Origin: Streptomyces sp. WZ.A104
Lineage (GTDB): Bacteria; Actinomycetota; Actinomycetes; Streptomycetales; Streptomycetaceae
DNA: 64,000 bases
Direction: 5' to 3'
Assembly: GCF_002382885.1 (NCBI RefSeq)
Contig: NZ_NWVL01000035.1
Coordinates: 16,043-80,042, forward strand
Below the pieces are notes generated by a model, which was not told where the DNA came from, did not search any database, and worked only from the letters and a program-made list of their open reading frames with translations. Both the position numbers and the translations under genes were made by a program. Position 1 is the first letter of the stretch. Each line of letters opens with the position of its first letter. This document shows, piece after piece, positions 49,498 to 57,624 of the stretch.

Positions 49498-51468
49498 ATG
49501 ACGAAGCCATCCCTCCCCGAACTCCTGCACGCCGCCGTCACCGCCGTCGGCGGTACGGAAAGGCCCGGCCAGGCCACCATGGCCCAGGCCGTCGCCGAGG
49601 CCGTGGACGACCAGTCCCACCTCCTCGTCCAGGCCGGCACCGGTACGGGCAAGTCGCTCGGCTATCTGGTGCCGGCCCTGGCGCACGGGGAGCGGGTCGT
49701 GGTGGCCACGGCCACCCTCGCCCTCCAGCGGCAGCTCGTGGAGCGGGACCTTCCGCGTACGGTCGACGCGCTGCACCCGCTGCTGCGCAGGCGCCCCCAG
49801 TTCGCCATGCTCAAGGGCCGGTCGAACTACCTCTGCCTGCACCGGCTCCACGAAGGGGTCCCGCAGGACGAGGAGGAGGGGCTCTTCGACCAGTTCGAGG
49901 CGGCCGCGCCCTCCAGCAAGCTGGGGCAGGACCTGCTGCGGCTGCGGGACTGGTCGGACGAGACGGAGACGGGCGACCGGGACGACCTGACCCCCGGAGT
50001 CTCGGACCGGGCCTGGGCACAGATCTCGGTCTCCTCGCGCGAGTGCCTGGGCGCGACGAAATGCGCGTACGGAGCGGAGTGCTTCGCCGAGGCTGCCCGC
50101 GAGCGCGCCAAGCTCGCGGACGTGGTCGTCACCAACCACGCGCTGCTCGCCATCGACGCCATCGAGGGCGCACCGGTCCTGCCGTCGCACGAGGTGCTGA
50201 TCGTCGACGAGGCCCATGAGCTGGTCTCCCGGGTCACCGGTGTGGCCACCGGCGAGCTCACCCCCGCCCAGGTCAACCGGGCGGTCCGCCGGGCGGCGAA
50301 GCTGGTCAACGAGAAGGCGGCCGACGCCCTCCAGACGGCCGCCGAAGGTTTCGAGCGGGTGATGGAGCTGGCCCTCCCGGGGCGGCTTGAGGAGGTGCCC
50401 GAGGACCTCGGTTACGCACTGATGGCGCTGCGGGACGCGGCGCGTACGGTCATCTCCGCGATCGGCGCCACCCGCGACAAGTCGGTCGAGGACGAGAACG
50501 CCGTCCGCAAGCAGGCGCTGGCCTCGGTCGAGTCCATCCACGGCGTCGCCGAGCGCATCACCCAGGGTTCTGAGTACGACGTCGTTTGGTACGAGCAGCA
50601 CGACCGGTTCGGGGCCTCCGTGCGGGTGGCTCCGCTCTCCGTCTCCGGACTGCTGCGCGAGAAGCTCTTCGCCGAGCGCTCCGTGGTGCTCACTTCGGCC
50701 ACGCTGAAGCTCGGGGGTGACTTCAACGGGGTGGGCGCGTCCCTGGGCCTGGCCCCCGAGGGCACGGCGGGCGAGGACGTACCGCAGTGGAAGGGGCTGG
50801 ACGTCGGCTCCCCGTTCGACTACCCGAAGCAGGGCATCCTGTATGTGGCCCGGCATCTGAACACCCCGGGGCGCGAGGGTTCCCGTACGGACATGCTGGA
50901 CGAGCTCGCCGAGCTGGTGGAGGCGGCGGGCGGCCGCACCCTCGGGCTCTTCTCGTCGATGCGGGGGGCCAAGGCGGCAGCCGAGGAGCTGCGCGGACGG
51001 CTGGACAAGCCGATCCTGCTCCAGGGCGAGGAGACGCTCGGCGAGCTGATCAAGAACTTCGCGGCCGACCCGGAGACCTGCCTCTTCGGCACCCTGTCGC
51101 TCTGGCAGGGTGTCGACGTCCCGGGGCCGAGCTGTCAGCTGGTGGTCATGGACCGGATTCCGTTCCCCCGGCCGGACGACCCGCTGATGAGCGCCCGGCA
51201 GAAGGCGGTCGAGGAGGCGGGCGGCAACGGCTTCATGGCGGTGGCGGCGACGCACGCGGCCCTGCTGATGGCCCAGGGCGCGGGCCGACTGGTCCGGGCG
51301 ACGGGCGACAAGGGAGTCGTGGCCGTGCTCGATCCCCGGATCGCCAACGCGCGGTACGGCAGCTATCTGCGCGCCTCACTGCCGGACTTCTGGTACACCA
51401 CGGACCGTAATCAGGCGCGCCGCTCACTGGCCGCCATCGACGCCAAGGCCAAGGCGGAGGGCGCGTAG
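49498..51468 (+). CDS. dinG: DinG/XPD-like ATP-dependent DNA helicase
   Basis: A 656-aa superfamily 2 helicase. Walker A is QAGTGTGKSLGYLVP (about residue 40), followed by ATLALQRQLVERDLP. Four Cys (NYLCLH, RECLGATKCAYGAECF) form the Fe-S cluster domain, next to VVVTNHALL; the DEAH box is VDEAHEL, and motif VI is AQGAGRLVRATGDKG. XPD/DinG enzymes unwind DNA 5'-3' and clear R-loops and repair intermediates. A RecA-NDp promoter precedes it, and it is convergent with lexA. Confidence 0.92.
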   Translation: MTKPSLPELLHAAVTAVGGTERPGQATMAQAVAEAVDDQSHLLVQAGTGTGKSLGYLVPALAHGERVVVATATLALQRQLVERDLPRTVDALHPLLRRRPQFAMLKGRSNYLCLHRLHEGVPQDEEEGLFDQFEAAAPSSKLGQDLLRLRDWSDETETGDRDDLTPGVSDRAWAQISVSSRECLGATKCAYGAECFAEAARERAKLADVVVTNHALLAIDAIEGAPVLPSHEVLIVDEAHELVSRVTGVATGELTPAQVNRAVRRAAKLVNEKAADALQTAAEGFERVMELALPGRLEEVPEDLGYALMALRDAARTVISAIGATRDKSVEDENAVRKQALASVESIHGVAERITQGSEYDVVWYEQHDRFGASVRVAPLSVSGLLREKLFAERSVVLTSATLKLGGDFNGVGASLGLAPEGTAGEDVPQWKGLDVGSPFDYPKQGILYVARHLNTPGREGSRTDMLDELAELVEAAGGRTLGLFSSMRGAKAAAEELRGRLDKPILLQGEETLGELIKNFAADPETCLFGTLSLWQGVDVPGPSCQLVVMDRIPFPRPDDPLMSARQKAVEEAGGNGFMAVAATHAALLMAQGAGRLVRATGDKGVVAVLDPRIANARYGSYLRASLPDFWYTTDRNQARRSLAAIDAKAKAEGA

Positions 51469-51506
51469 CCCCCGCCTGCCACCGGGCGGGGAGACGGCAC
51501 GGCAAA

Positions 51507-51555
51507 GCCCCGGAACCGACGTCATGATCGACGTCCTAGGAAGGGACCCCGGGGC
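51507..51555. terminator. hairpin between convergent dinG and lexA
   Basis: GCCCCGG (51507-51513) pairs with CCGGGGC (51549-51555); inside the loop GACGTC occurs twice around ATGATC and can form a second stem. It lies between the two convergent stops. It is weaker than the other hairpins because the arms are 35 bases apart. Confidence 0.5.
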
Positions 51556-51593
51556 GGATGCCGTGACCGATGCGCTGTACAGGCGCCCGGGCT

Positions 51594-52391
51594 TCAGACC
51601 CGGCGCAGCACCGCCACCACCTTGCCGAGGATGGTCGCCTCGTCGCCGGGGATCGGCTGGTACGCGGCGTTGTGCGGGAGGAGCCAGACGTGCCCGTCCT
51701 CCCGGCGGAAGCGCTTGACCGTCGCCTCGCCGTCGAGCATCGCGGCGACGATGTCCCCGTTCTCCGCGACGGGCTGGCGGCGCACGGTGACCCAGTCGCC
51801 GTCACAGATCGCGGCCTCGATCATCGAGTCACCGACGACCTTCAGGACGAACAGCTCCCCGTCGCCGACGAGCTGGCGGGGGAGCGGGAAGACGTCCTCG
51901 ACGGACTCCTCCGCGAGGATCGGCCCACCGGCGGCGATCCTGCCCACCAGCGGCACGTAGGAAGCGGCGGGCTTGCCCGTGGTGTCGGTGGGCTGGGTGC
52001 TGGGCTGGTCCGAACCGCGCACCTCGTAGGCGCGGGGGCGGTGCGGGTCGCGGCGCAGGAAGCCCTTGCGCTCCAGGGCCATCAGCTGATGGGCGACGGA
52101 CGAGGTGCTGGACAGGCCCACCGCCTGACCGATCTCCCGCATCGACGGCGGGTAGCCCCGGCGCTGCACGGAGTCGCGGATGACCTCGATGACGCGGCGC
52201 TGGCGGTCCGTGAGCCCCGAGCTGTCCGCGCGGATGCCTGGCGGCCTCCCGGGCAAGGAACGTCCGGGGCGCGCGGGCTCGGGCCCGTCCGTGTTCGTGA
52301 CTGAGTCATTCATGGCATGCACCGGCTCAAGTCGGCTCTGGGAGCGGTGGTCCCGGGCGGTGATGGTGGCACTGTCTGCGGTGGTGGTCAC
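51594..52391 (-). CDS. lexA: LexA repressor
   Basis: A 265-aa SOS repressor-protease. The winged helix occupies about 58-125 (GLTDRQRRVIEVIRDSV, SMREIGQAVGLSSTSSVAHQL). The self-cleavage bond Ala154-Gly155 is in GRIAAGGP, with catalytic Ser189 in VVGDSM and Lys226 in ATVKRF. The 55-residue N-terminal extension (GTG start at 52391) is characteristic of Streptomyces LexA. It should bind the operators before recA and its own gene, and is cleaved with help from RecA filaments. Confidence 0.96.
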   Translation of the reverse strand: MTTTADSATITARDHRSQSRLEPVHAMNDSVTNTDGPEPARPGRSLPGRPPGIRADSSGLTDRQRRVIEVIRDSVQRRGYPPSMREIGQAVGLSSTSSVAHQLMALERKGFLRRDPHRPRAYEVRGSDQPSTQPTDTTGKPAASYVPLVGRIAAGGPILAEESVEDVFPLPRQLVGDGELFVLKVVGDSMIEAAICDGDWVTVRRQPVAENGDIVAAMLDGEATVKRFRREDGHVWLLPHNAAYQPIPGDEATILGKVVAVLRRV

Positions 52392-52455
52392 GTCGGCCCC
52401 TCTCGAATGTTCTCCCTAAGCTGGACAACGGTAGTAGCTTTCGAAAGGTTGCGCC

Positions 52456-52467
52456 AAACACACGTTC
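52456..52467 (-). promoter_or_regulatory. probable LexA operator in the lexA promoter region
   Basis: On the minus strand the bases read GAACGTGTGTTT, close to GAAC-N4-GTTC, about 65 bases before the lexA start. Autorepression of lexA is general. A second partial site (GAACATTCGA, minus strand) lies nearer the start at about 52402-52411. Confidence 0.55.
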
Positions 52468-52710
52468 GAGTGAAAAACGAATAAAGGGCTGCCGCAGTGC
52501 TCCCCGCAGGTGTATGAGCAACCAGGCGATGGGGTGTGCGGGCCCGCGGCGGGGCGGCGTGCCGCTGTCGCGCCCAGTCTTTCATCCGCGAGCCCGGGCC
52601 GGGGGGCCCGGCGGCTCGACGGCCCCGCTTTTCCCGTACCCTCTTCCCTGGCCCGCGCTCCCCCCGGTCGCCGATCGGGGTGCGACACGCGATGGGGTCG
52701 AAAACGCGAC

Positions 52711-52733
52711 CCAACCCTAGATCTAGTGGTTGG
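52711..52733 (+). promoter_or_regulatory. NrdR-box-like palindrome before nrdRJ
   Basis: A near-perfect palindrome, CCAACCCTAGATCTAGTGGTTGG split as CCAACCCTAGA and TCTAGTGGTTGG, about 140 bases before the nrdR start. Its AT-rich CTAGATCTAG core and flanking ACC/GGT arms resemble known NrdR boxes of Streptomyces (ACACwATATATAGTGTT type). NrdR boxes usually come in pairs; I see only a weak second candidate around 52684-52699. Confidence 0.65.
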
Positions 52734-52873
52734 ATTGTCTTGGCCGCCCAGAAGTTGTGGTCTTGGTTCATCCGGGCCGTGGCCATCGCCTATGCTGGGG
52801 ACTGCCTCCAGAAGCCCGTGAGAAGGGCTTCGAAGAGGCTATTCAGTCGTGCTGTGAAGGAGGGTTGGGAGCC

Positions 52874-53386
52874 ATGCACTGCCCCTTCTGCAGGCACCCC
52901 GACAGCCGGGTCGTCGACAGTCGCACCACCGATGACGGGACGTCGATCCGTCGCCGCCGGCAGTGCCCCGACTGCTCCCGCCGCTTCACCACGGTGGAGA
53001 CCTGCTCGCTGATGGTGGTCAAACGCAGTGGCGTGACCGAACCCTTCAGCCGTACCAAGGTCATCTCCGGCGTCCGCAAGGCATGCCAGGGGCGGCCCGT
53101 CACGGAGGACGCCCTCGCCAAGCTCGGCCAGCGGGTCGAGGAGGCGGTGCGCGCCACCGGCAGTGCCGAGCTGACCACCCATGACGTGGGTCTGGCCATA
53201 CTCGGCCCCCTGCAGGAACTCGACCTCGTCGCGTACCTGCGCTTCGCGTCCGTGTACCGGGCGTTCGATTCCCTGGAAGACTTCGAGGCCGCCATCGTGG
53301 AGCTGCGCGCGCAGCGGCCTCCCGCGGAGGACTGCGGAAGCGGCGAGACCCTTGAGGTCCCCGCGCCCGCCATCGCCGCCGACTGA
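52874..53386 (+). CDS. nrdR: transcriptional repressor NrdR
   Basis: A 170-aa regulator of ribonucleotide reductase genes. The N-terminal zinc ribbon has MHCPFC (Cys3 and Cys6) and CPDC (Cys31 and Cys34), with RRRQCPDCSRRFTT between. The ATP-cone domain (about 48-135) starts KRSGVTEPFSRTKVISGVRKACQGR and senses ATP/dATP. The last 20 residues are variable. The ATG at 52874 follows GGAGGGTTGGGAG. It lies upstream of nrdJ, which it controls in Streptomyces. Confidence 0.96.
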   Translation: MHCPFCRHPDSRVVDSRTTDDGTSIRRRRQCPDCSRRFTTVETCSLMVVKRSGVTEPFSRTKVISGVRKACQGRPVTEDALAKLGQRVEEAVRATGSAELTTHDVGLAILGPLQELDLVAYLRFASVYRAFDSLEDFEAAIVELRAQRPPAEDCGSGETLEVPAPAIAAD

Positions 53387-53500
53387 GCGGCACCCGCCCG
53401 GACCGCCCGTGCCCGCGACATCTCCGCGGACCGGCGGCGGGGCGACATGAGATTTGCATCCGGAGGCCGCGTACGGCGTTCGGAGCATCGGACACACACT

Positions 53501-53540
53501 GTGCCTGGGAAGATCCGGGCACTTCAGGGCGTTTTTGCCC
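53501..53540 (+). promoter_or_regulatory. hairpins in the nrdR-nrdJ spacer
   Basis: GTGCCTGG (53501-53508) pairs with CCGGGCAC (53515-53522, one G-U), and GGGC (53527-53530) pairs with GCCC (53537-53540) across GTTTTT. They end 16 bases before the nrdJ start and could pause or partly terminate transcription, or set mRNA ends between nrdR and nrdJ. Confidence 0.5.
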
Positions 53541-53556
53541 ACATATGGGAGGCGGC

Positions 53557-56454
53557 ATGACAGAGACGGCGAGCGGCCCGGCACGAGGTTCCCGCACCAA
53601 GGGCGCCAAGGCGAGCAAGGGTCTGCGTATCGAGCGCATCCACACCACCCCCGGCGTGCACCCGTACGACGAGGTGGCGTGGGAGCGCCGTGACGTCGTC
53701 ATGACCAACTGGCGCGACGGCTCGATCAACTTCGAGCAGCGTGGCGTCGAGTTCCCCGACTTCTGGTCGGTGAACGCGGTCAACATCGTCACCAGCAAGT
53801 ACTTCCGCGGGGCCGTCGGCACGGCGCAGCGCGAGACCGGCCTCAAGCAGCTGATCGACCGGATCGTGAAGACGTACCGGAAGGCCGGCGAGGACAACAG
53901 CTACTTCGCCTCCCCCGCGGACGCCGAGATCTTCGAGCACGAGCTGGCCTACGCCCTCCTGCACCAGGTCTTCAGCTTCAATTCCCCGGTCTGGTTCAAC
54001 GTCGGCACGCCCCAGCCGCAGCAGGTCTCCGCCTGCTTCATCCTGGCCGTCGACGACTCCATGGAGTCGATCCTCGACTGGTACAAGGAAGAGGGCATGA
54101 TCTTCAAGGGCGGCTCCGGCGCCGGCCTGAACCTCTCGCGTATCCGCTCCTCCAAGGAGCTCCTCTCCTCCGGCGGCAACGCCTCGGGACCGGTCTCCTT
54201 CATGCGCGGCGCCGACGCGTCCGCCGGAACGATCAAGTCCGGCGGCGCCACGCGCCGTGCGGCCAAGATGGTCATCCTCGACGTCGACCACCCCGACATC
54301 GAGGCCTTCATCGAGACCAAGGTGAAGGAGGAGGAGAAGATCCGCGCCCTTCGCGACGCGGGCTTCGACATGGACCTGGGCGGCGACGACATCACGTCCG
54401 TCCAGTACCAGAACGCCAACAACTCCGTCCGGGTGAACGACGAGTTCATGAAGGCCGTCGAGACGGGCGGCAAGTTCGGGCTCCGCTCCCGGATGACCGG
54501 CGACGTCATCGAAGAGGTCGAGGCCAAGTCGCTCTTCCGCAAGATGGCCGAGGCCGCCTGGGCCTGCGCCGACCCCGGCATCCAGTACGACGACACCATC
54601 AACGCCTGGCACACCTGCCCGGAGTCCGGCCGGATCAACGGCTCGAACCCGTGCAGCGAGTACATGCACCTGGACAACACCTCGTGCAACCTCGCCTCGC
54701 TGAACCTGATGAAGTTCCTCAAGGACGACGGTCTGGGCAACCAGTCCTTCGAGTCCGAGCGCTTCGCCAAGGTCGTCGAGCTGGTCATCACCGCGATGGA
54801 CATCTCGATCTGCTTCGCGGACTTCCCGACGCAGAAGATCGGCGAGAACACCCGCGCCTACCGTCAGCTGGGCATCGGCTACGCCAACCTCGGCGCCCTC
54901 CTGATGGCGACCGGCCACGCGTACGACAGCGACGGCGGCCGCGCCCTGGCCGGTGCCATCACCTCGCTGATGACCGGCACCTCCTACCGGCGCTCCGCCG
55001 AACTCGCCGCGGTCGTCGGCCCGTACGACGGCTACGCCCGCAACGCCGAGCCGCACCAGCGGGTCATGAAGCAGCACGCCGACGCCAACGCCAAGGCCGT
55101 CCACGTCGACGACCTGGACTCCCCGGTCTGGGCCGCCGCGACGGAGGCCTGGCAGGACGTGATCCGGCTCGGCGCGAAGAACGGCTTCCGCAACGCGCAG
55201 GCCTCGGTCATCGCCCCCACCGGCACCATCGGTCTCGCGATGTCCTGCGACACCACCGGCCTGGAGCCCGACCTCGCCCTGGTCAAGTTCAAGAAGCTGG
55301 TCGGCGGCGGGTCGATGCAGATCGTCAACGGCACCGTGCCGCAGGCGCTGCGCCGTCTCGGCTACCAGCCGGAGCAGATCGAGGCGATCGTCGCCCACAT
55401 CGCCGAGAACGGCAATGTGGTCGACGCCCCCGGCCTGAAGACCGAGCACTACGAGGTCTTCGACTGCGCGATGGGCGAGCGCTCCATCTCCGCGATGGGC
55501 CACGTCCGGATGATGGCGGCCATTCAGCCGTGGATCTCCGGCGCCCTCTCCAAGACGGTCAACCTGCCCGAGACGGCCACCGTCGAGGACGTCGAAGAGG
55601 TCTACTTCGAGGCGTGGAAGATGGGCGTCAAGGCGCTCGCGATCTACCGCGACAACTGCAAGGTCGGCCAGCCCCTCTCCGCCAAGACCAAGGACAAGGA
55701 GAAGGAAGAGGTCACCGCGAAGGCCGAGGAGACCATCCGTACGGCGGTCGAGAAGGTCGTCGAGTACCGCCCGGTCCGCAAGCGCCTCCCCAAGGGCCGC
55801 CCCGGCATCACCACCTCCTTCACGGTGGGCGGCGCCGAGGGGTACATGACCGCCAACTCCTACCCGGACGACGGTCTCGGTGAGGTGTTCCTGAAGATGT
55901 CCAAGCAGGGATCGACCCTCGCGGGCATGATGGACGCCTTCTCCATCGCCGTCTCGGTCGGCCTGCAGTACGGTGTCCCGCTGGAGACGTACGTCTCGAA
56001 GTTCACCAACATGCGCTTCGAGCCGGCCGGTATGACGGACGACCCGGACGTGCGGATGGCGCAGTCGATCGTCGACTACATCTTCCGCCGCCTGGCGCTC
56101 GACTTCCTGCCCTTCGAGACCCGCTCCGCCCTCGGCATCCACTCCGCCGAGGAGCGCCAGCGCCACCTGGACACCGGTTCCTACGAGCCGTCCTACGAAG
56201 CCGACGGCCTGGACTCCGAGAGCCTGGCCCAGTCGGCCCCGGTGCAGTCCGAACCGCTGAAGGCGGTGGCGGCTCCCCGCGAGTCCGCCGAGAAGCCCGC
56301 CCCGGCGACGGCGCACACCTCGGCCGAACTGGTCGAGATGCAGCTCGGCATCAGCGCGGACGCTCCGCTCTGCTTCTCCTGCGGTACGAAGATGCAGCGC
56401 GCCGGCTCCTGCTACATCTGCGAGGGCTGCGGCTCGACGAGCGGGTGCAGCTGA
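53557..56454 (+). CDS. nrdJ: vitamin B12-dependent (class II) ribonucleotide reductase
   Basis: A 965-aa adenosylcobalamin-dependent reductase that makes dNTPs with or without oxygen. The family sequence is clear throughout: LRIERIHTTPGVHPYDEVAWERRD near the start, FKGGSGAGLNLS, NPCSEYMHLDNTSCNLASLNL (active-site region) and SVIAPTGTIGLAMSCDTTG. The C-terminus has a Cys-rich zinc finger (CFSCGTKMQRAGSCYICEGCG) that carries the redox Cys. The ATG at 53557 follows GGGAGG; an ATG at 53545 is four codons upstream. Confidence 0.97.
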   Translation: MTETASGPARGSRTKGAKASKGLRIERIHTTPGVHPYDEVAWERRDVVMTNWRDGSINFEQRGVEFPDFWSVNAVNIVTSKYFRGAVGTAQRETGLKQLIDRIVKTYRKAGEDNSYFASPADAEIFEHELAYALLHQVFSFNSPVWFNVGTPQPQQVSACFILAVDDSMESILDWYKEEGMIFKGGSGAGLNLSRIRSSKELLSSGGNASGPVSFMRGADASAGTIKSGGATRRAAKMVILDVDHPDIEAFIETKVKEEEKIRALRDAGFDMDLGGDDITSVQYQNANNSVRVNDEFMKAVETGGKFGLRSRMTGDVIEEVEAKSLFRKMAEAAWACADPGIQYDDTINAWHTCPESGRINGSNPCSEYMHLDNTSCNLASLNLMKFLKDDGLGNQSFESERFAKVVELVITAMDISICFADFPTQKIGENTRAYRQLGIGYANLGALLMATGHAYDSDGGRALAGAITSLMTGTSYRRSAELAAVVGPYDGYARNAEPHQRVMKQHADANAKAVHVDDLDSPVWAAATEAWQDVIRLGAKNGFRNAQASVIAPTGTIGLAMSCDTTGLEPDLALVKFKKLVGGGSMQIVNGTVPQALRRLGYQPEQIEAIVAHIAENGNVVDAPGLKTEHYEVFDCAMGERSISAMGHVRMMAAIQPWISGALSKTVNLPETATVEDVEEVYFEAWKMGVKALAIYRDNCKVGQPLSAKTKDKEKEEVTAKAEETIRTAVEKVVEYRPVRKRLPKGRPGITTSFTVGGAEGYMTANSYPDDGLGEVFLKMSKQGSTLAGMMDAFSIAVSVGLQYGVPLETYVSKFTNMRFEPAGMTDDPDVRMAQSIVDYIFRRLALDFLPFETRSALGIHSAEERQRHLDTGSYEPSYEADGLDSESLAQSAPVQSEPLKAVAAPRESAEKPAPATAHTSAELVEMQLGISADAPLCFSCGTKMQRAGSCYICEGCGSTSGCS

Positions 56455-56475
56455 CACCCGGCGAGTGTTCTCAGT

Positions 56476-56514
56476 GAGGGAGGGGCGTCGGCCCGGTGCC
56501 GACGCCCCTCCCTC
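56476..56514 (+). terminator. perfect 17-base-pair terminator after nrdJ
   Basis: Arms 56476-56492 and 56498-56514 are perfectly complementary around CCGGT. It lies 22 bases after the nrdJ stop. Confidence 0.9.
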
Positions 56515-56549
56515 ATCGCTCTGTCACCCCACCGCCTACCGCGAGGGAT

Positions 56550-56915
56550 CAGGCTCGTCCGCAGGCGATGTCGGTCAGCGCCTCGGCGTAGTGGCCGAGG
56601 CCATGGCGGGCGATGGCGCGGAGGTCCTCGGCACCGACGTCTCCGGTGAGATGGTCGCCGCGGCACAGGAGCTGGGGGACCGCGATCGGCTGGGGGCGCG
56701 ATACGAGGTCGGTGATGTGGCCGAACCACGACCCCTCGGGCGGCGCTTCGACGAGCGGCGGCCCATCATCACGGCCTCCTCACCTCCTCACCTCCTCAAC
56801 CACGCGCAGGACATCCGCGCCATGGAGCGGATGTGCCGCAACGTCCAACCGGAGCCCGAAGCCCGGCGGCGAGTTCTTCGTGCTCGCCATGGCGCCAGTT
56901 TTCCGTGGCGGTCAG
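56550..56915 (+). pseudogene. relic of a class I SAM-dependent methyltransferase
   Basis: One frame reads GDVGQRLGVVAEAMAGDGAEVLGTDVSGEMV, then YEVGDVAEPRPLG and MERMCRNVQPEP; a second frame continues with PGGEFFVLAMAPVF. Together they match the motif I to motif III core of a methyltransferase (DVGCGTG is degraded to DVGQRLG, and SGEMVAAAQELGDRD is conserved). There is a stretch of CCTCCTCAC repeats where the motif II region should be, at least one frameshift, no start and no C-terminal part. It sits in the 450-base gap between nrdJ and terD. Confidence 0.75.
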
Positions 56916-57448
56916 GCCTCCGCGGACCGGCTGCCCATCACCGCGGCGAACGCGTCGGGGGCGCCGTCGAATCCGCGTACGGACGGGCGGAACACCCACG
57001 GTCCCGAGCCGTCGCGGACGAACTCGCCGACGACTGCCGCGGTCGCCCAGAGGACGCCCGAGAAGTCGTTCTCGACCAGCTTCGTGTAGCCCTCAAGGAT
57101 CTCCACCGCCGTGTTCGCGATGTCGCCGAAGGTCTTGTGTCCATCGCGTTGTTGGATGGCGACCCCGACCACCACCCGTGTATAGGTGTCCGCCAGCCGG
57201 TTCAGCTCGATGGTCATGACCTCGTCGAAGCCGAAGCCCTGCCCTGTCCTGCTGTCGCGGTTCAGCGTGATGGTGCCGTCCGGCGAGCGGCTGTCGAAGT
57301 GCACCAGGTACGCGGGGCTGCCGTACGGTTCCCGCGCCACGTAGGTCGCGGCGATGATGTCGAGGTCGTTGGCGGCTTCCCCGTGGGCGCTCGGGTCCCA
57401 CTTGACCCGTACTTCCACCTTCTCGATGTCCTTGTTCGGAGTGCTCAA
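56912..57448 (-). CDS. TerD-family protein
   Basis: A 178-aa protein of the TerD/TerZ stress family, in which a Ca2+-binding beta-sandwich is typical. Visible parts are KVEVRVKWDPSAHGEAANDLDIIAATY (acidic metal-binding stretch NDLDI), HFDSRSPDGTITLNRDSRTGQGFGFDEVMTI and VVVGVAIQQRDGHKTFGDI. TerD proteins are linked to tellurite resistance and differentiation in Streptomyces; the precise role is unknown. I chose the TTG at 57448 because GGAGGGAAG lies four bases upstream; no ATG or GTG is better placed. Confidence 0.8.
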   Translation of the reverse strand: MSTPNKDIEKVEVRVKWDPSAHGEAANDLDIIAATYVAREPYGSPAYLVHFDSRSPDGTITLNRDSRTGQGFGFDEVMTIELNRLADTYTRVVVGVAIQQRDGHKTFGDIANTAVEILEGYTKLVENDFSGVLWATAAVVGEFVRDGSGPWVFRPSVRGFDGAPDAFAAVMGSRSAEA

Positions 57449-57624
57449 CGGACTTCCCTCCCGGCGGACGGCCTCTGGACCGTTCTTGTCACCGATACGC
57501 GCTACCCGAATCACCTGATCATGTACGGAACCGGCCCCGGAGCCAACTACGACGGTGGCGGACGACTGATTCGGGCCATGTGCGGTCCTCCGCCGCTCTG
57601 TGCGGCCCTGCGCTGTTCCGTGCC

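Larger units (their letters stand above)
52392..52873. promoter_or_regulatory. divergent region between lexA and nrdRJ
   Basis: These 482 bases hold no gene I can support. The lexA side contains the operator-like site and a CTTTCGAAAG palindrome at 52436-52445; the nrdR side contains a CTAG-rich palindrome. The middle (52540-52700) is GC-rich with CCCGGGCC-type inverted repeats. Nothing else was recognised. Confidence 0.5.

Noticed and set aside
52500..52710. Small RNA gene between lexA and nrdR
   Set aside because: GC-rich inverted repeats are present, but there is no clear promoter-terminator pair, so it is described only as an intergenic region.
53524..56457. Long minus-strand frame (977 codons) opposite nrdJ
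   Set aside because: Same effect of codon bias; nrdJ on the plus strand is conserved from end to end.
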